This document shows positions 24,305 to 34,994 of a DNA stretch of 64,000 bases, piece by piece (within the stretch, counting starts at the first letter, position 1; every line of letters starts with the position of its first letter). This stretch comes from Natrinema salaciae (lineage in GTDB: Archaea; Halobacteriota; Halobacteria; Halobacteriales; Natrialbaceae). The stretch is taken from contig NZ_FOFD01000002.1 in NCBI RefSeq assembly GCF_900110865.1, positions 244,835-308,834 of the forward strand, in the 5' to 3' direction. Under the pieces are notes generated by a model. The model was not told the DNA's origin and did no database searches. It was given only the letters and a program-made list of their open reading frames with translations. Both the position numbers and the translations under genes were made by a program.

Positions 24305-24847
24305 ATGTACGAGGTCGAAGTGAAGGTTCCCGCCGATCTCGCGGCCGTCCGCGACCGACTCGCGGCCCTCGAGGCGACGCCCCGCGGTGCCGTCGTGCAG
24401 ATCGACACCTACTACGACGCGCCCCACCGCGAGTTCGCGGAGACGGACGAGGCGCTGCGGATTCGCTCGGAGCGTTCCGAAGCCGGCTCCGACGAGACCC
24501 GCGTCACCTACAAAGGGCCGCTGGTCGACGACGAGTCCAAGACCCGCGAGGAGGTCGAGACCGCCGTCGGCGACCGCGGGGCGATGGATTCGATCCTGAC
24601 GAACCTCGGCTTCGAACCTGCCGCGACCGTTCGCAAGGACCGCGAGCGGTTCGCCCTCGAGGGCTACGCCGTCACGCTCGATTCGGTCGAGGACGTCGGC
24701 GAGTACGTCGAAGTCGAAACCGAAGTCGCGGCGGAACCGGCGCTCGAGTCGGCCCGCGAGGGTGCCTACGAGGTCCTCGAGCAGTTGGGGCTCGACCCGG
24801 ACGACCAGCTCAGGACCTCGTATCTCGGCCTGTTGCTCGAGTCCTGA
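24305..24847 (+). CDS. CYTH-domain protein (class IV adenylyl cyclase / thiamine triphosphatase family)
   Basis: 180 residues, the typical length for the CyaB branch. It opens YEVEVKVP, the ExExK signature, followed by QIDTYYDAP, LRIRSE, RVTYKGP and the late ETEV pair, which line the triphosphate tunnel. Family members make cAMP or cleave triphosphates such as thiamine triphosphate or inorganic tripolyphosphate. Which applies here is unknown; phosphatase activity is more usual in archaea. Confidence 0.9.
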   Translation: MYEVEVKVPADLAAVRDRLAALEATPRGAVVQIDTYYDAPHREFAETDEALRIRSERSEAGSDETRVTYKGPLVDDESKTREEVETAVGDRGAMDSILTNLGFEPAATVRKDRERFALEGYAVTLDSVEDVGEYVEVETEVAAEPALESAREGAYEVLEQLGLDPDDQLRTSYLGLLLES

Positions 24848-24920
24848 GCGACCGCCCAGCGATCGTCCGCCGCCGGGGGATAACCCGCGAGCATTTTCTG
24901 GCCCGTGTCTGTTTCCGCAA

Positions 24921-24927
24921 GTTATAC
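24921..24927 (+). promoter_or_regulatory. TATA-like box of the S-adenosylmethionine synthetase gene
   Basis: gttatac lies 26-32 bases before the ATG at 24953 and decides against the longer frame starting at 24905. Confidence 0.6.
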
Positions 24928-24952
24928 GAACTCGCTCCGTCAACTCCCGGCA

Positions 24953-26158
24953 ATGAGCGAGCGGAACATCCGGATCGAGTCTATCGACCGGCAAGCGGTC
25001 GAAGACCAGGAGGTCGAAATCGTCGAACGAAAGGGAATCGGACACCCCGACTCTATCTGTGACGGGATCGCCGAGAGCGTCGCCGGGGCGCTCGCGCGCG
25101 AATACCTCGACCGCGTCGGCGAAGTGCTCCACTTCAACACCGACGAGACGCAACTCGTCGCGGGCGAGGCCGCGCCCGCCTTCGGCGGCGGCGAGGTCGT
25201 CGATCCCATCTACCTGCTGATCGTCGGTCGCGCGACCAAACACTACGACGGACGGACCATCCCCGCCGAGACCATCGCCCTGCGAGCGGCGCGGGAGTAC
25301 CTCGAGTCCGAGATCCCCCAGCTGACCGTCGGTGAGGACATCGTGGTCGACGTCAAGCTCGGCGAGGGCAGTGGCGACCTGCAGGAAGTCTTCGGGGAAG
25401 ACGAAGTCAGCGTCCCGATGGCCAACGACACGAGCTTCGGCGTCGGCCACGCGCCGCTGACCGAGACCGAGCAGATCGTCCTCGAGGCGGAACGCCGACT
25501 GAACGGGGAGTACGCGGACGAGAACCCCGAGCTCGGCCCGGACGTGAAGATCATGGGAAAGCGCGAGGGCGACGAGATCGACGTCACCGTCGCGGCGGCG
25601 ATGGTCGACGAGTACGTCGCGGATCTCGACGCGTACATCGAGGCGGTCGAGTCCGTCCGCGAATTCGTCGACGGCGTCGCGCGCGAACACACCGACCGCG
25701 CGGTCGACGTCCACGTCAACACGGCCGACGACTACGACGAGGGGTCGATCTACCTCACCGTCACCGGAACCTCCGCCGAGCAGGGCGACGACGGCTCCGT
25801 CGGACGAGGGAACCGCGCGAACGGGCTCATCACCCCCAACCGCTCGATGTCGATGGAAGCGACGAGCGGCAAGAACCCGGTCAACCATATCGGGAAGATC
25901 TACAACCTGCTGTCGACGGAGATCGCCGAGGAGGTCGTGAGCGAGGTCGACGGCATCCGCGACCTGCGCGTGCGCCTCCTCTCCCAGATCGGCCGGCCGA
26001 TCGACCAACCGCACGTCGCCGACGTCCAGGTCGTCACCGACGACGGCGTCGCGGTGTCGGACGTCGAGGGCGACGCCGCCGCGATCGTCGACCGAGAACT
26101 CGCCGACGTTACCGGAATCACGCGCAGCGTGATCGACGGCGAACTCTCGACGTTCTGA
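24953..26158 (+). CDS. S-adenosylmethionine synthetase, archaeal type
   Basis: 401 residues, the length of the archaeal MAT family, which is distinct from bacterial MetK. Motifs include [17 protein letters not shown] near the N-terminus (methionine/ATP site), [27 protein letters not shown] and [19 protein letters not shown] with [13 protein letters not shown]. It makes S-adenosylmethionine from methionine and ATP for methylation and lipid work. It stands alone with its own promoter; a 39-bp tandem repeat starts 5 bases after its stop. Confidence 0.96.
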   Translation: MSERNIRIESIDRQAVEDQEVEIVERKGIGHPDSICDGIAESVAGALAREYLDRVGEVLHFNTDETQLVAGEAAPAFGGGEVVDPIYLLIVGRATKHYDGRTIPAETIALRAAREYLESEIPQLTVGEDIVVDVKLGEGSGDLQEVFGEDEVSVPMANDTSFGVGHAPLTETEQIVLEAERRLNGEYADENPELGPDVKIMGKREGDEIDVTVAAAMVDEYVADLDAYIEAVESVREFVDGVAREHTDRAVDVHVNTADDYDEGSIYLTVTGTSAEQGDDGSVGRGNRANGLITPNRSMSMEATSGKNPVNHIGKIYNLLSTEIAEEVVSEVDGIRDLRVRLLSQIGRPIDQPHVADVQVVTDDGVAVSDVEGDAAAIVDRELADVTGITRSVIDGELSTF

Positions 26159-26163
26159 CCGCG

Positions 26164-26302
26164 CGCGCCGTCGTTCCTCCGAGCCTGCAGTCGCCGCTCG
26201 AGCGCGCCGTCGTTCCCCCGAGCCTGCAGTCGCCGCTCGAGCGCGCCGTCGTTCCCCCGAGCCTGCAGTCGCCGCTCGAGCGCGCCGTCGTTCCCCCGAG
26301 CC
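26164..26302. repeat. 39-bp tandem direct repeat, three and a half copies
   Basis: Units begin at 26164, 26203, 26242 and 26281 with a strict 39-base period; the first differs by one base (ttcctcc for ttccccc) and the last breaks off after about 22 bases. Each unit contains CTGCAG and, at the junction, the 10-bp palindrome CGCTCGAGCG. There are no spacers, so it is not a CRISPR array. It lies between the SAM synthetase stop and the MFS start, possibly at the transcript end. Confidence 0.9.
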
Positions 26303-26385
26303 AGCGGTGGAACCGGCAGCACGCGTCTGCTGTCGGAATAGTCAAGAACCGGTCCCGTGTACAGCGTTACGAATCGAAACACAGA

Positions 26386-27654
26386 GTGACCACCGTGTCC
26401 GAGACCACCGCCGACTCGACCGCCAGACCCGTCATCTACGCCGTCGTCGCGAGCACCTTCTTCGTCGGCTTCGGCGGCGGTGTCGTCTTCCCGATCCTGC
26501 CGAATCTCGGCGAAGTGCTCGGGATCTCGGCGTTCATGGTCGGCGTCATCCTCTCGGCGAATCGCTGGACGCGACTGGTAGCCAACGGGCCGGCTGGCGT
26601 GCTCGTCGACCGGATCGGCACCCGGAAGCCGTTCGTCGTCGGGCTCGCGGTCGAGGGACTCGCGACCGTCGGCTACGTGATCGCCATCCGGTCTTCGATG
26701 CCCGAGCTCTGGTTCGTTCTCGCGCGCGTCACCTGGGGCGTGGGGAGTGCACTCGTGTTCGCGACGGCGTACACGATCACCGCCGACGTCAGCGAGGCCA
26801 GCTCGCGCGGGACGAGCATGGGCATCGTCCGAGCCGGAATCACGTTCGGATTCCCCGCCGGCATGGTGCTGGGTGGGATCGTCAGCGAAGTCTACAGCAA
26901 CGCCACGGCGTTCGTCCTCGCGGCGTCGTTCGCCGGCCTCGCGAGCGTCATCGCCTTCTTCATCGTCCCCGAAACCCACGTCGAGTCGGCCGACTCGTCG
27001 GTCGAGACGTGGGACTTCGAGACGACGCTGCCCGCGCTCACCGTCGGACTGGTCAACTTCGGGCTCTACTTCGCGTACATCGGCGTCCTCTTCTCGACGC
27101 TCGTGTTGTACCTCGAGGTCGAGTCGCTGACCCTCTCGCTGGAACTCGCGGGCTACGGGATCGACTACGGCGAACAGGGAACGTCCGGACTGCTGATGGC
27201 GGTCTCAGCGTCTTCCGGCGCGGTCTTTACGATCTCCGGCGGGAAGATCAGCGACGCCGTCGGCGCTCGCATGCCCGTCCTGCTGGTCTTCCTCGCGACT
27301 AGCTGTGCGGGGTTCGCGGTGCTCACGGTCGCGCCCTCGCTCGGTGCCGTCGTGCTCGCGTGTGTCCTGATCGGTGCCGGGCAGGGCGGCGTCGGCGGGC
27401 CGTTGACCGCGCTGCTCGCGGATCTCACGCCCGAGGAGCGGATGGGACGGGCGATGGGGACGAACAACATCTTCGGCGACGTCGGCGGCGGTCTCGGGCC
27501 GCTGCTCTCGCTGCCGTTCGCCGACGCGGTCGGGTTCGACGTTCTGTACGCGCTCAGCGCGATCGTTCCGCTGCTGGCCGGAGCCGTTCTCGTCGCCGGA
27601 ATCTACTCCTATACGGGCAGCCTGAGCCCGACGGTCGAAGACTCGGTCGTGTGA
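26386..27654 (+). CDS. Major facilitator superfamily transporter
   Basis: 422 residues with a GTG start and about 12 hydrophobic segments. The loop between segments 2 and 3 reads RLVANGPAGVLVDRIGTRKP, matching the MFS motif A (GxLaDrxGrk). The second half repeats it as GGKISDAVGARMP. Charged residues are few inside the membrane segments. The cargo cannot be predicted; drug or sugar efflux are common for this subgroup. The gene stands alone. Confidence 0.9.
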   Translation: MTTVSETTADSTARPVIYAVVASTFFVGFGGGVVFPILPNLGEVLGISAFMVGVILSANRWTRLVANGPAGVLVDRIGTRKPFVVGLAVEGLATVGYVIAIRSSMPELWFVLARVTWGVGSALVFATAYTITADVSEASSRGTSMGIVRAGITFGFPAGMVLGGIVSEVYSNATAFVLAASFAGLASVIAFFIVPETHVESADSSVETWDFETTLPALTVGLVNFGLYFAYIGVLFSTLVLYLEVESLTLSLELAGYGIDYGEQGTSGLLMAVSASSGAVFTISGGKISDAVGARMPVLLVFLATSCAGFAVLTVAPSLGAVVLACVLIGAGQGGVGGPLTALLADLTPEERMGRAMGTNNIFGDVGGGLGPLLSLPFADAVGFDVLYALSAIVPLLAGAVLVAGIYSYTGSLSPTVEDSVV

Positions 27655-27754
27655 GACGGAACCGAGCGATCGTCCGGGATGGTCCCGAGACGGAGGAACG
27701 ATCGTTCGTGACAGTCTCCGGTTCCCTCGCGCCCGATATTGTCCTCGTAACCCC

Positions 27755-27762
27755 CTTATAGC
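27755..27762 (+). promoter_or_regulatory. TATA-like box of thiI
   Basis: cttatagc lies 22-29 bases before the ATG at 27784, consistent with a leaderless transcript. Confidence 0.55.
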
Positions 27763-27783
27763 TGTAACCGTCTATCACAGTCC

Positions 27784-28962
27784 ATGCACCCCCCGGGAGC
27801 CGATACCGTCCTCGTCCGTCACGGGGACGTCAACACCAAGAGCAACACTGTCAAGCGGTACATGGAAGGGCTCCTCGCGGAGAACCTCGAGGCGCTCCTG
27901 GCCGCCCGCTCGATTCCCGGCGAAGTCGAGCGCCGGTGGAACCGGCCGCTGATCCACACGAGCGAGGATGCCGTCGAAGCGGCGACCGCGGCCGCGGCGG
28001 ATACGTTCGGTGTCGTCTCCGCGAGCCCCGCCGTAACCGTGAGTACCGAGAAGGCGCGGATCCTCGAGGTACTCGAACGGACCGCGCGCGAACGTTACGA
28101 CGGCGGGACGTTCGCGGTCGACGCGCGCCGCTCGGACAAGACCCTTCCCTACGACAGCGAGGAACTGGCCCGTGAGGCCGGAACGATCATCTGGGACACC
28201 GTCGAGGACGAGTTCGAACCCGAAGTCGACCTCGACGATCCGGACCTCACGTTCGGCGTCGAAGTTCGCGAGGATATCGCGTTCGTCTATCTCGAGACGG
28301 TCGACGGACCGGGCGGACTCCCGCTTGGCTCACAGGAGGCGGTGGTCGCGCTGGTCAGCGGCGGGATCGACTCCCCCGTCGCGGCCTACGAGATGATGAA
28401 ACGCGGCAGCCCGATCGTCCCGGCGTACGTCGACCTCGGCGACTACGGCGGGATCGATCACGAGGCACGCGCGATGGAGACGGTTCGGCTCCTCTCGACG
28501 TACGCACCCAACTTCGACATGCAGGTCTACCGGGTTCCGGGCGGCGAGACGGTCGACCTCCTGGTCCGGGAAATGGAACAGGGACGAATGCTCTCCCTGC
28601 GGCGGTTCTTCTATCGCGCCGCCGAGACGCTCGCCGAACGCGTCAACGCGGACGGCATCGTCACCGGCGAAGCCGCCGGCCAGAAGTCCAGCCAAACGAT
28701 CCGGAACCTCGGCGTCACCAGCCGCGCAGCCACGCTGCCGATCCACCGGCCGCTGCTGAGCCGGGACAAACAGTACATCGTCGCCCAGGCGCGCGAGATC
28801 GGCACCTACACCGACTCGACGATCGACGCCGGCTGCAACCGCGTCACCCCCGATCAGGTCGAGACCAACGCCCGCCTCGAGCCGCTGCTCGCGGCCGAGC
28901 CGGACGACCTGCTCGAGCGCGCCGAGGAGGCCGCGAGGAACGCGGTACTGGTCGAGCCCTGA
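27784..28962 (+). CDS. thiI: tRNA 4-thiouridine synthase / sulfurtransferase ThiI
   Basis: 392 residues. The N-terminal ferredoxin-like and THUMP domains (residues about 1-170) lead to the PP-loop VSGGIDSPVAAYEMMKRG. Later comes GEAAGQKSSQTIRNL, typical of ThiI, and DAGCNRVTP with a Cys. The C-terminal rhodanese domain of E. coli ThiI is absent, as usual in archaea. It adds sulfur to uridine 8 of tRNA and can serve thiamine synthesis. Its sulfur donor in archaea is not the same as in bacteria; that is family knowledge. Confidence 0.95.
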   Translation: MHPPGADTVLVRHGDVNTKSNTVKRYMEGLLAENLEALLAARSIPGEVERRWNRPLIHTSEDAVEAATAAAADTFGVVSASPAVTVSTEKARILEVLERTARERYDGGTFAVDARRSDKTLPYDSEELAREAGTIIWDTVEDEFEPEVDLDDPDLTFGVEVREDIAFVYLETVDGPGGLPLGSQEAVVALVSGGIDSPVAAYEMMKRGSPIVPAYVDLGDYGGIDHEARAMETVRLLSTYAPNFDMQVYRVPGGETVDLLVREMEQGRMLSLRRFFYRAAETLAERVNADGIVTGEAAGQKSSQTIRNLGVTSRAATLPIHRPLLSRDKQYIVAQAREIGTYTDSTIDAGCNRVTPDQVETNARLEPLLAAEPDDLLERAEEAARNAVLVEP

Positions 28963-29107
28963 CTGCCGCTCGGTCGGTCGCGTTCGTTTTCCGCCGCCCG
29001 TCGCTGCCGCGGTCGGAGTGCCGCAGATACCGCACGGACGGGCTCGTCGCCTCCGAGCCGTCCAGAAGCCGAAACCGACATTACACCGCCGTTCCCACCA
29101 CAGAGTA

Positions 29108-29728
29108 GTGACCCGCGTCTGTCTCATCGGCGAGCCCGGGACCACCCTCCAGTACGAGCTGCTCTCCCGCGAAACGGCCCGCGAAGCGCTCTCGACCTAC
29201 GACCTGACGCGGCCGTTCGAGAACTCGCTCGCCGTCCGGACGGTCAGCGTCGGCGCTGCCGTCTCGCTGCTGAACGATCTCAACTGGTATCTCACCCGAT
29301 TCGTCGACGAAGCGCTCGTCCAGGAGCCGAGCATCAGCGACGTGGAGTGGCTCTCCCGGTCGCTGGCCGAACGGCTCCGCAACGGCGACGTCGAGCCAGC
29401 CGACACCGCCGAATTCTGCAAGATCTACGGCCTCGAGCGGATCGACACCGATCCCGAGCCGACTGCCGCCGACGGCGAGCCGACCGACTCGAGGCCCGAG
29501 GGGGGCTCCAGCCCGGCGGCCGAGACGGACGCTGCGAGTGCGGATGCGAGCGCGGCCCGGACCGACGACACAGCGGCCGCCGACCGGACGGGCGTCGCCG
29601 AGCCGACCTATCGGCTCGTCGAACCGCTGTACGTTCGTCGGACCGATGGCGACCTGCCGGCGTACGACCTCCGGGACGTCGAGGAGACCCTCGTCGTCCG
29701 ACTGACAGAAGCCGAATACTCGCCCTGA
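29108..29728 (+). CDS. Conserved haloarchaeal protein with low-complexity insert (DUF5804-like)
   Basis: 206 residues from a GTG start. A globular N-terminal part (TRVCLIGEPGTTLQYELLSRE to YGLERID) is followed by an Ala/Asp/Thr-rich spacer of about 50 residues and a short C-terminal part (YRLVEPLYVRRTDGDLPAYDLRDVEE). I associate it with a haloarchaeal family of unknown function, DUF5804, but cannot confirm. No catalytic motif is visible. It converges on the lipoprotein gene with only 6 bases between the stops. Confidence 0.65.
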   Translation: MTRVCLIGEPGTTLQYELLSRETAREALSTYDLTRPFENSLAVRTVSVGAAVSLLNDLNWYLTRFVDEALVQEPSISDVEWLSRSLAERLRNGDVEPADTAEFCKIYGLERIDTDPEPTAADGEPTDSRPEGGSSPAAETDAASADASAARTDDTAAADRTGVAEPTYRLVEPLYVRRTDGDLPAYDLRDVEETLVVRLTEAEYSP

Positions 29729-29734
29729 ATCCCG

Positions 29735-30457
29735 TCAGGAACCGCCGGACTCCGTCTCGCTACCGTCCGACGCGGTGTCGTCGCCCGCGCTCGCGGACGA
29801 ACTGTCGCTCCCGACCCCGATGCCCTGCTCGTCGCCGTTTCGATCGGTGATGTTCACGGAGAGGTTCGTCAGGGGCTCCGACTCGAACGTCGCTCGAACG
29901 AGCCGGCCGACGGTCGTCTCCCGCGCCACGCAGGCCTCGTCCTCCGCAGCCGTCTCCTCGACCGCTGTCTCGAGCACGAGCGTGTCGTTGCCACCCTCGT
30001 CGTCCGCGCTCGTCTCGATATCGATCGACTCGAGGGCCAGTTCGTGACACGGGTCGGGCGCGCCGGCCTGAATCGGAACCAGAACCGACGTCTCGAAGTC
30101 CGTTTCGTCGACGAACTCGGAGAGCGACTCGGGCGTGTCGCTCCGCTCCGCGAGCCAGCTCTCGGCCGGTTCGGGCTCCTGCACCAGCTCGGCGTCCGGC
30201 GACGTCGACTGCTCCGGAGACTGGTACGCGTGAGTGTCGTATCCGGCCAGTCCGTCCGGCAGCTCCATCGATTCGTCGTCGGCGGTCTCGGCGGTCTCGT
30301 TGGGTGCATCCTCGTCGTCACCGTTGCCGTTGCCGTCGCCGTTACCGTTGCCGTTGCCGCTCGAGCCGGTTCCGCTATCGTCGCTGAGACACCCGGCCGA
30401 GAGCGCGATCAGGGACGCAGCTCCGCCGAGCACCGTTCGTCTGGAGGGGGATGTCAT
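29735..30457 (-). CDS. Secreted Tat lipoprotein of unknown function
   Basis: 240 residues. The signal SRRTVLGGAASLIALSAGC is a twin-arginine lipobox, so the protein is anchored outside the membrane. A spacer of Gly/Asn repeats (GNGNGNGDGNGNG) follows, then a folded part with CHELALESIDIET and CVARETTVGRLVR, whose two Cys may form a disulfide. It ends in a Ser/Asp-rich tail. The start at 30457 is fixed by the signal peptide; an upstream extension is unsupported. It lies downstream of cysteine synthase on the same strand. Confidence 0.78.
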   Translation of the reverse strand: MTSPSRRTVLGGAASLIALSAGCLSDDSGTGSSGNGNGNGDGNGNGDDEDAPNETAETADDESMELPDGLAGYDTHAYQSPEQSTSPDAELVQEPEPAESWLAERSDTPESLSEFVDETDFETSVLVPIQAGAPDPCHELALESIDIETSADDEGGNDTLVLETAVEETAAEDEACVARETTVGRLVRATFESEPLTNLSVNITDRNGDEQGIGVGSDSSSASAGDDTASDGSETESGGS

Positions 30458-30541
30458 CGTACCGATCGCTACGAGCGGGTAACTAAAGGGAATTCGGGTA
30501 GGTAAAATCGCTCTTTTTGTTACACCGATCACCGCGACCGG

Positions 30542-31525
<984 letters not shown>

Positions 31526-31744
31526 TGGCCAGCCATAGGGATTCGAGACGTAAACCGATACTGGACCTCGGCAGGACGTGCCGACTGTTTGAGCCGTCGC
31601 TCGAAACGGGACGTTGCGAACCGCATCGATCCGGAACGTCCCCACACGGATGACCGGTCGACGACGGGACGCGCCGGACCACACCCCGGCGAAGACCCTG
31701 CCAGAAACACCGCGGTTAAGCCCGCGGAGACGCAACCCGTGCGT

Positions 31745-32116
31745 ATGAGTCTCGAGACCATGCGGCCGAACCCCACGTGGGACGCGGCGTCCTACGAGGA
31801 CGCGGTCGACACGCTCGCAGCGCACGGCGACGAACTGGTGTACAAGATCTGGGGCGGTGACTGGTGCAAGGACTGTCGCGCCCTGCTGCCCGATTTCGGC
31901 GCGGCGCTCGAGGCCGCCGACGTCCCCGACGAACGGATCGAGGAATTCGCGCTCGACCGGGACAAACAGGGCCCGGGCGTCGAGGAGTACGGTATCGACC
32001 GCATTCCGACGATCGTGGTCGAGACCGACGACGGCGAGGAGGTCACGCGCTTCGTCGAGGAGGAGGCCGTGCCGCCGGCGATCTGGCTCGCCGACGAACT
32101 CGAGAGCGACGACTAG
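31745..32116 (+). CDS. Thioredoxin-family protein
   Basis: 123 residues, one thioredoxin fold. The active site reads GGDWCKDCRALLPDF, CxxC with Lys-Asp between, and the cis-proline is in YGIDRIPTIVVE. WCKDC in place of WCGPC is typical of haloarchaeal thioredoxin-like proteins. It probably reduces disulfides in the cytoplasm. It ends tail to tail with the DUF255 gene, sharing the bases ctag (32113-32116) as overlapping stop codons. Confidence 0.9.
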   Translation: MSLETMRPNPTWDAASYEDAVDTLAAHGDELVYKIWGGDWCKDCRALLPDFGAALEAADVPDERIEEFALDRDKQGPGVEEYGIDRIPTIVVETDDGEEVTRFVEEEAVPPAIWLADELESDD

Positions 32117-34353
32117 AACGGACTTCCGGACTCGTCCAGCGTCTCGCTCGAGCCGACGGACTCGTCGTTCTCGCCGAGCCACTCGAGCGCGTCGGCGACG
32201 TCGTGGGTCGGCGGCGAACACGTCCGATCGCGACAGACGTACAGCGTCGGCTCGTCGTCCCGCGCCTCGCGTCCCGCCCAGATCGCGGGGGCGTCGGCGA
32301 GCCCCAGCCGATCGAGCCACGCCTCGAGTCCGTCCGCGGTCGGCGGCCGAAGCGCGAACAGGCGGTCCGGCAGATACCGCGAGGCGAACCGGTCGCGCCA
32401 CTCCTCGGGGAGGTCGTCGGCGGCGACGGTCACCTCGAGCGCGCCGGCCTCGAGTCGGTCGGCGGCGAGACAGAGCGTCGCGTGCTCGATCGCGTTGGCC
32501 TCGATCGTGTTCGCGTGGGTCTCGAGGACGGTCGCGGCGATTTCTTCGAACTCCTCGTCGACGGCTTCGCCGTCTCCCCGAGGGATCTCCGATCCCTCGC
32601 TGTCGGCGAACGTATCGAGCGCGAGCAGGGTCTCGACCGCCACGCCGGTCGCAGAGGGGGTCGACTGGTCGCCGAGCTCCTGGGGCCGGGTGACGAGCGA
32701 CTCGCCGCTTTCGGGCGTGAAGTACAGCGTCCCCCGGTCGGCGTCCCAGAACTCGGCCTCGATGACGCGGGCCAGCTCGAGTGCGAACGCGAGGTGGTCG
32801 ACCTCACCCGTGGCCTGATAGCAGTCCAGCGCACCGCGTGCGAGGAAGGCGTAATCCTCGAGGTAGCCGTCGACCTTGACGTCGCCATCTTTGTACCGCC
32901 GCGAGAGCCGACGCTCGTCGTCGTCCCAGAGCCGATCGCGGACGAACGCGAGGGCCTCGACGGCGGTCTCGGCGTAGTCGCCCTCGCCGAGTACCAGCGC
33001 CGCCTCGGCGTAGGTCGAGATCATCAGTCCGTTCCAGCCGGCGAGTACCTTCTCGTCGCGATCGGGCCGGGGACGCTCCTCGCGGGCCTCGAACAGCCGT
33101 TGGCGGGCCGCGTCGAGTCGCTTCAGGATCTCGCTCTCCGTGAGATCGAACTGGGCGGCGAGTTCCGACACACTGGCCACGCGGTTGGGCTGGTTTCGCC
33201 CCTCGAAATTACCCGATTCGGAAATGTCGTAGCGCGCACAGAAGAGGGCGGCGTCAGTCTCGGTATCGAGAACCGCCCGGACGTCGTCGGGCGTCCAGAC
33301 GTAGAACGCGCCCTCCTCGCGCTCGCCGGTCTCGGGCGACTCGCTCTGTGCGTCGAGGGTGCTGAAGAAGCCACCCCCGTCGTGTGTCAGTTCGCGGTCG
33401 ACGAACTCGAGGGTCTCCGCGACGACCGTGGCGTAGCGATCCGCGCCCGTCAGCTGGTAGCCCGAGAGGAACGCCCGCGGGATCTCGGCGTTGTCGTACA
33501 GCATCTTCTCGAAGTGGGGGACGGTCCAGTCCCGGTCGACACAGTAGCGGTGGAAGCCGCCGCCGACGTGGTCGTAGAGCCCGCCCGCGGCCATCGCATC
33601 GAGCGTCTCCTCGAACACCTCCAGGTACTCCTCCCCGTCGGTACGATCGGCCGCTCGTGCGAGAACGCGGAGCCGCGAGGGCTGCGGGAACTTCGGCCCG
33701 CCCGACCCGAAGCCGCCGGCACGGCGGTCGGCGCTGCGGAGGATCGCGTCGGCGGCCGTCTCGAGCACGTCGCTCGAGGGCGGTTCCGGGCTCCCACCGG
33801 CTGCCGCTCCGCCGGCGTCCGGGGTCTCCTCGAGTTGATCTCTCGCGGCGTCGGTCCACTGCTCGGCGCGGGTCTCCATCTCGGGGCGGTCCGCCTCGCT
33901 CTCCCAGGAGTCGCTGATGCGTTCACAGAGGTCGAGAAACCCGGGCTGGCCCTGCGTGCCCTCCCGGGGGAAGTAGGTCCCGACGAAGAAGGGTTTACCC
34001 TCGGGGGTGAGCCACGCCGAGAGCGGCCACCCGCCCCGCCCGCTCACGAGCTGGCAGACGGTCATGTAGATGCTGTCGACGTCGGGGCGCTCTTCGCGGT
34101 CGACCTTGATCGGGACGAAGTTCTCGTTGAGCACCTCGGCGACCGCTTCGTCCTCGAAGCTCTCGTCTTCCATGACGTGACACCAGTGACACGCCGAGTA
34201 GCCGATCGAGAGGAAGATCGGCACGTCCCGCTCGCGGGCGGCCTCGAACGCCCGTTCGTCCCACGGCTGCCAGTTGACGGGGTTGTCCGCGTGCTGGCGC
34301 AGGTAGGGGCTCTCCTCCTCGTCGAGCCGGTTGCGCTGGGTGGGGGAATCCAT
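32113..34353 (-). CDS. Thioredoxin-domain protein of the YyaL/DUF255 family
   Basis: 746 residues. The N-terminal domain has NPVNWQPW, then IFLSIGYSACHWCHVMEDESF with Cys55-x-x-Cys58, the unusual thioredoxin motif of the family. The remaining 550 residues form an (alpha/alpha)6-barrel-like region (GGGFHRYCVDRDWTVPHFEKMLYDN) similar to glycosidase/epimerase folds. The biochemical role of this widespread family is not settled. The start at 34353 opens with the family sequence; an upstream extension is rejected. A C-terminal region includes CRDRTCSPP. Confidence 0.92.
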   Translation of the reverse strand: MDSPTQRNRLDEEESPYLRQHADNPVNWQPWDERAFEAARERDVPIFLSIGYSACHWCHVMEDESFEDEAVAEVLNENFVPIKVDREERPDVDSIYMTVCQLVSGRGGWPLSAWLTPEGKPFFVGTYFPREGTQGQPGFLDLCERISDSWESEADRPEMETRAEQWTDAARDQLEETPDAGGAAAGGSPEPPSSDVLETAADAILRSADRRAGGFGSGGPKFPQPSRLRVLARAADRTDGEEYLEVFEETLDAMAAGGLYDHVGGGFHRYCVDRDWTVPHFEKMLYDNAEIPRAFLSGYQLTGADRYATVVAETLEFVDRELTHDGGGFFSTLDAQSESPETGEREEGAFYVWTPDDVRAVLDTETDAALFCARYDISESGNFEGRNQPNRVASVSELAAQFDLTESEILKRLDAARQRLFEAREERPRPDRDEKVLAGWNGLMISTYAEAALVLGEGDYAETAVEALAFVRDRLWDDDERRLSRRYKDGDVKVDGYLEDYAFLARGALDCYQATGEVDHLAFALELARVIEAEFWDADRGTLYFTPESGESLVTRPQELGDQSTPSATGVAVETLLALDTFADSEGSEIPRGDGEAVDEEFEEIAATVLETHANTIEANAIEHATLCLAADRLEAGALEVTVAADDLPEEWRDRFASRYLPDRLFALRPPTADGLEAWLDRLGLADAPAIWAGREARDDEPTLYVCRDRTCSPPTHDVADALEWLGENDESVGSSETLDESGSPF

Positions 34354-34448
34354 GTCGGACCCTATGTCCGCGGTTGCTAAAAGACACGGGCTCGGGGAAC
34401 GCGACGATCGGATCGACCTCGAGTCGGTCGATCGATCGCCGTCGGTCG

Positions 34449-34994
34449 CTACTCGTCGTTTCCATCGGGTGCCGAATCGGCCGAACCGATGCGACGGGCC
34501 GTCGTTCGCAGGAGGGACAACTGCGTGCTGAACATTCGTGCGCCGGCTTCGAACGCGTAGCACGCGCCGCTCTCCAGCGATTCGCGCGTGAATACGATCA
34601 TCGTCGACCGGACCTGTGCCCCACCGAGTTCGGACCGGACGACGTAGCCGACGTACTCGTCGGGCTGTGTCAGGACGGGAACCGTTTCGCCGTTCGGAAG
34701 CACGAGGAGTTCGACGACGGTCGGTGCCGGTATCCGATCGACGACTCGGACGGTCATCCCCGGCCGATACTCGTTCATCGGGACCAGCACGGATCGCTCC
34801 GCCTCGTCTCCCCCGTCCGACCGGCAGCCGTCGGACGAGCGTGCTTCGGCGGCGTCCCGTGAACGGATCGATTCGGGCGACTGCTCGCCGGCTGCGCCGG
34901 GAGTGTCCGGTCGCCGGTTCGTCGCAGTCGTCGCTGGATCGGTCCCCGAAACGTCCGCCCCGTTCGCGCCGCTATACTTTCTTTCAGTTGTCAT
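34449..34994 (-). CDS. Third paralog of a small-protein trio, with disordered N-terminus
   Basis: 181 residues. The first 75 residues are Ser/Asp/Ala-rich and look disordered. The C-terminal 105 residues align with the two upstream proteins: GMTVRVVDRIPAPTVVELLVL, GETVPVLTQPDEYVGYVVRSEL, TMIVFTRESL and STQLSLLRTTA. The shared core is QPDE(Y/W)xG(H/Y)(V/I)(V/I)R. It lacks a signal peptide. ATG at 34994 is chosen; the longer frame is unsupported. A T-rich stretch after the second paralog suggests separate transcription. Function unknown. Confidence 0.7.
   Translation of the reverse strand: MTTERKYSGANGADVSGTDPATTATNRRPDTPGAAGEQSPESIRSRDAAEARSSDGCRSDGGDEAERSVLVPMNEYRPGMTVRVVDRIPAPTVVELLVLPNGETVPVLTQPDEYVGYVVRSELGGAQVRSTMIVFTRESLESGACYAFEAGARMFSTQLSLLRTTARRIGSADSAPDGNDE

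Noticed and set aside
26164-26302. CRISPR array
   Set aside because: The copies are directly joined, without spacers, and no cas genes are present.
26118-26345. Minus-strand frame with repeated RLGGTTARSSGDC
   Set aside because: It only reflects the 39-bp DNA repeat and has an unlikely composition for a halophile protein.
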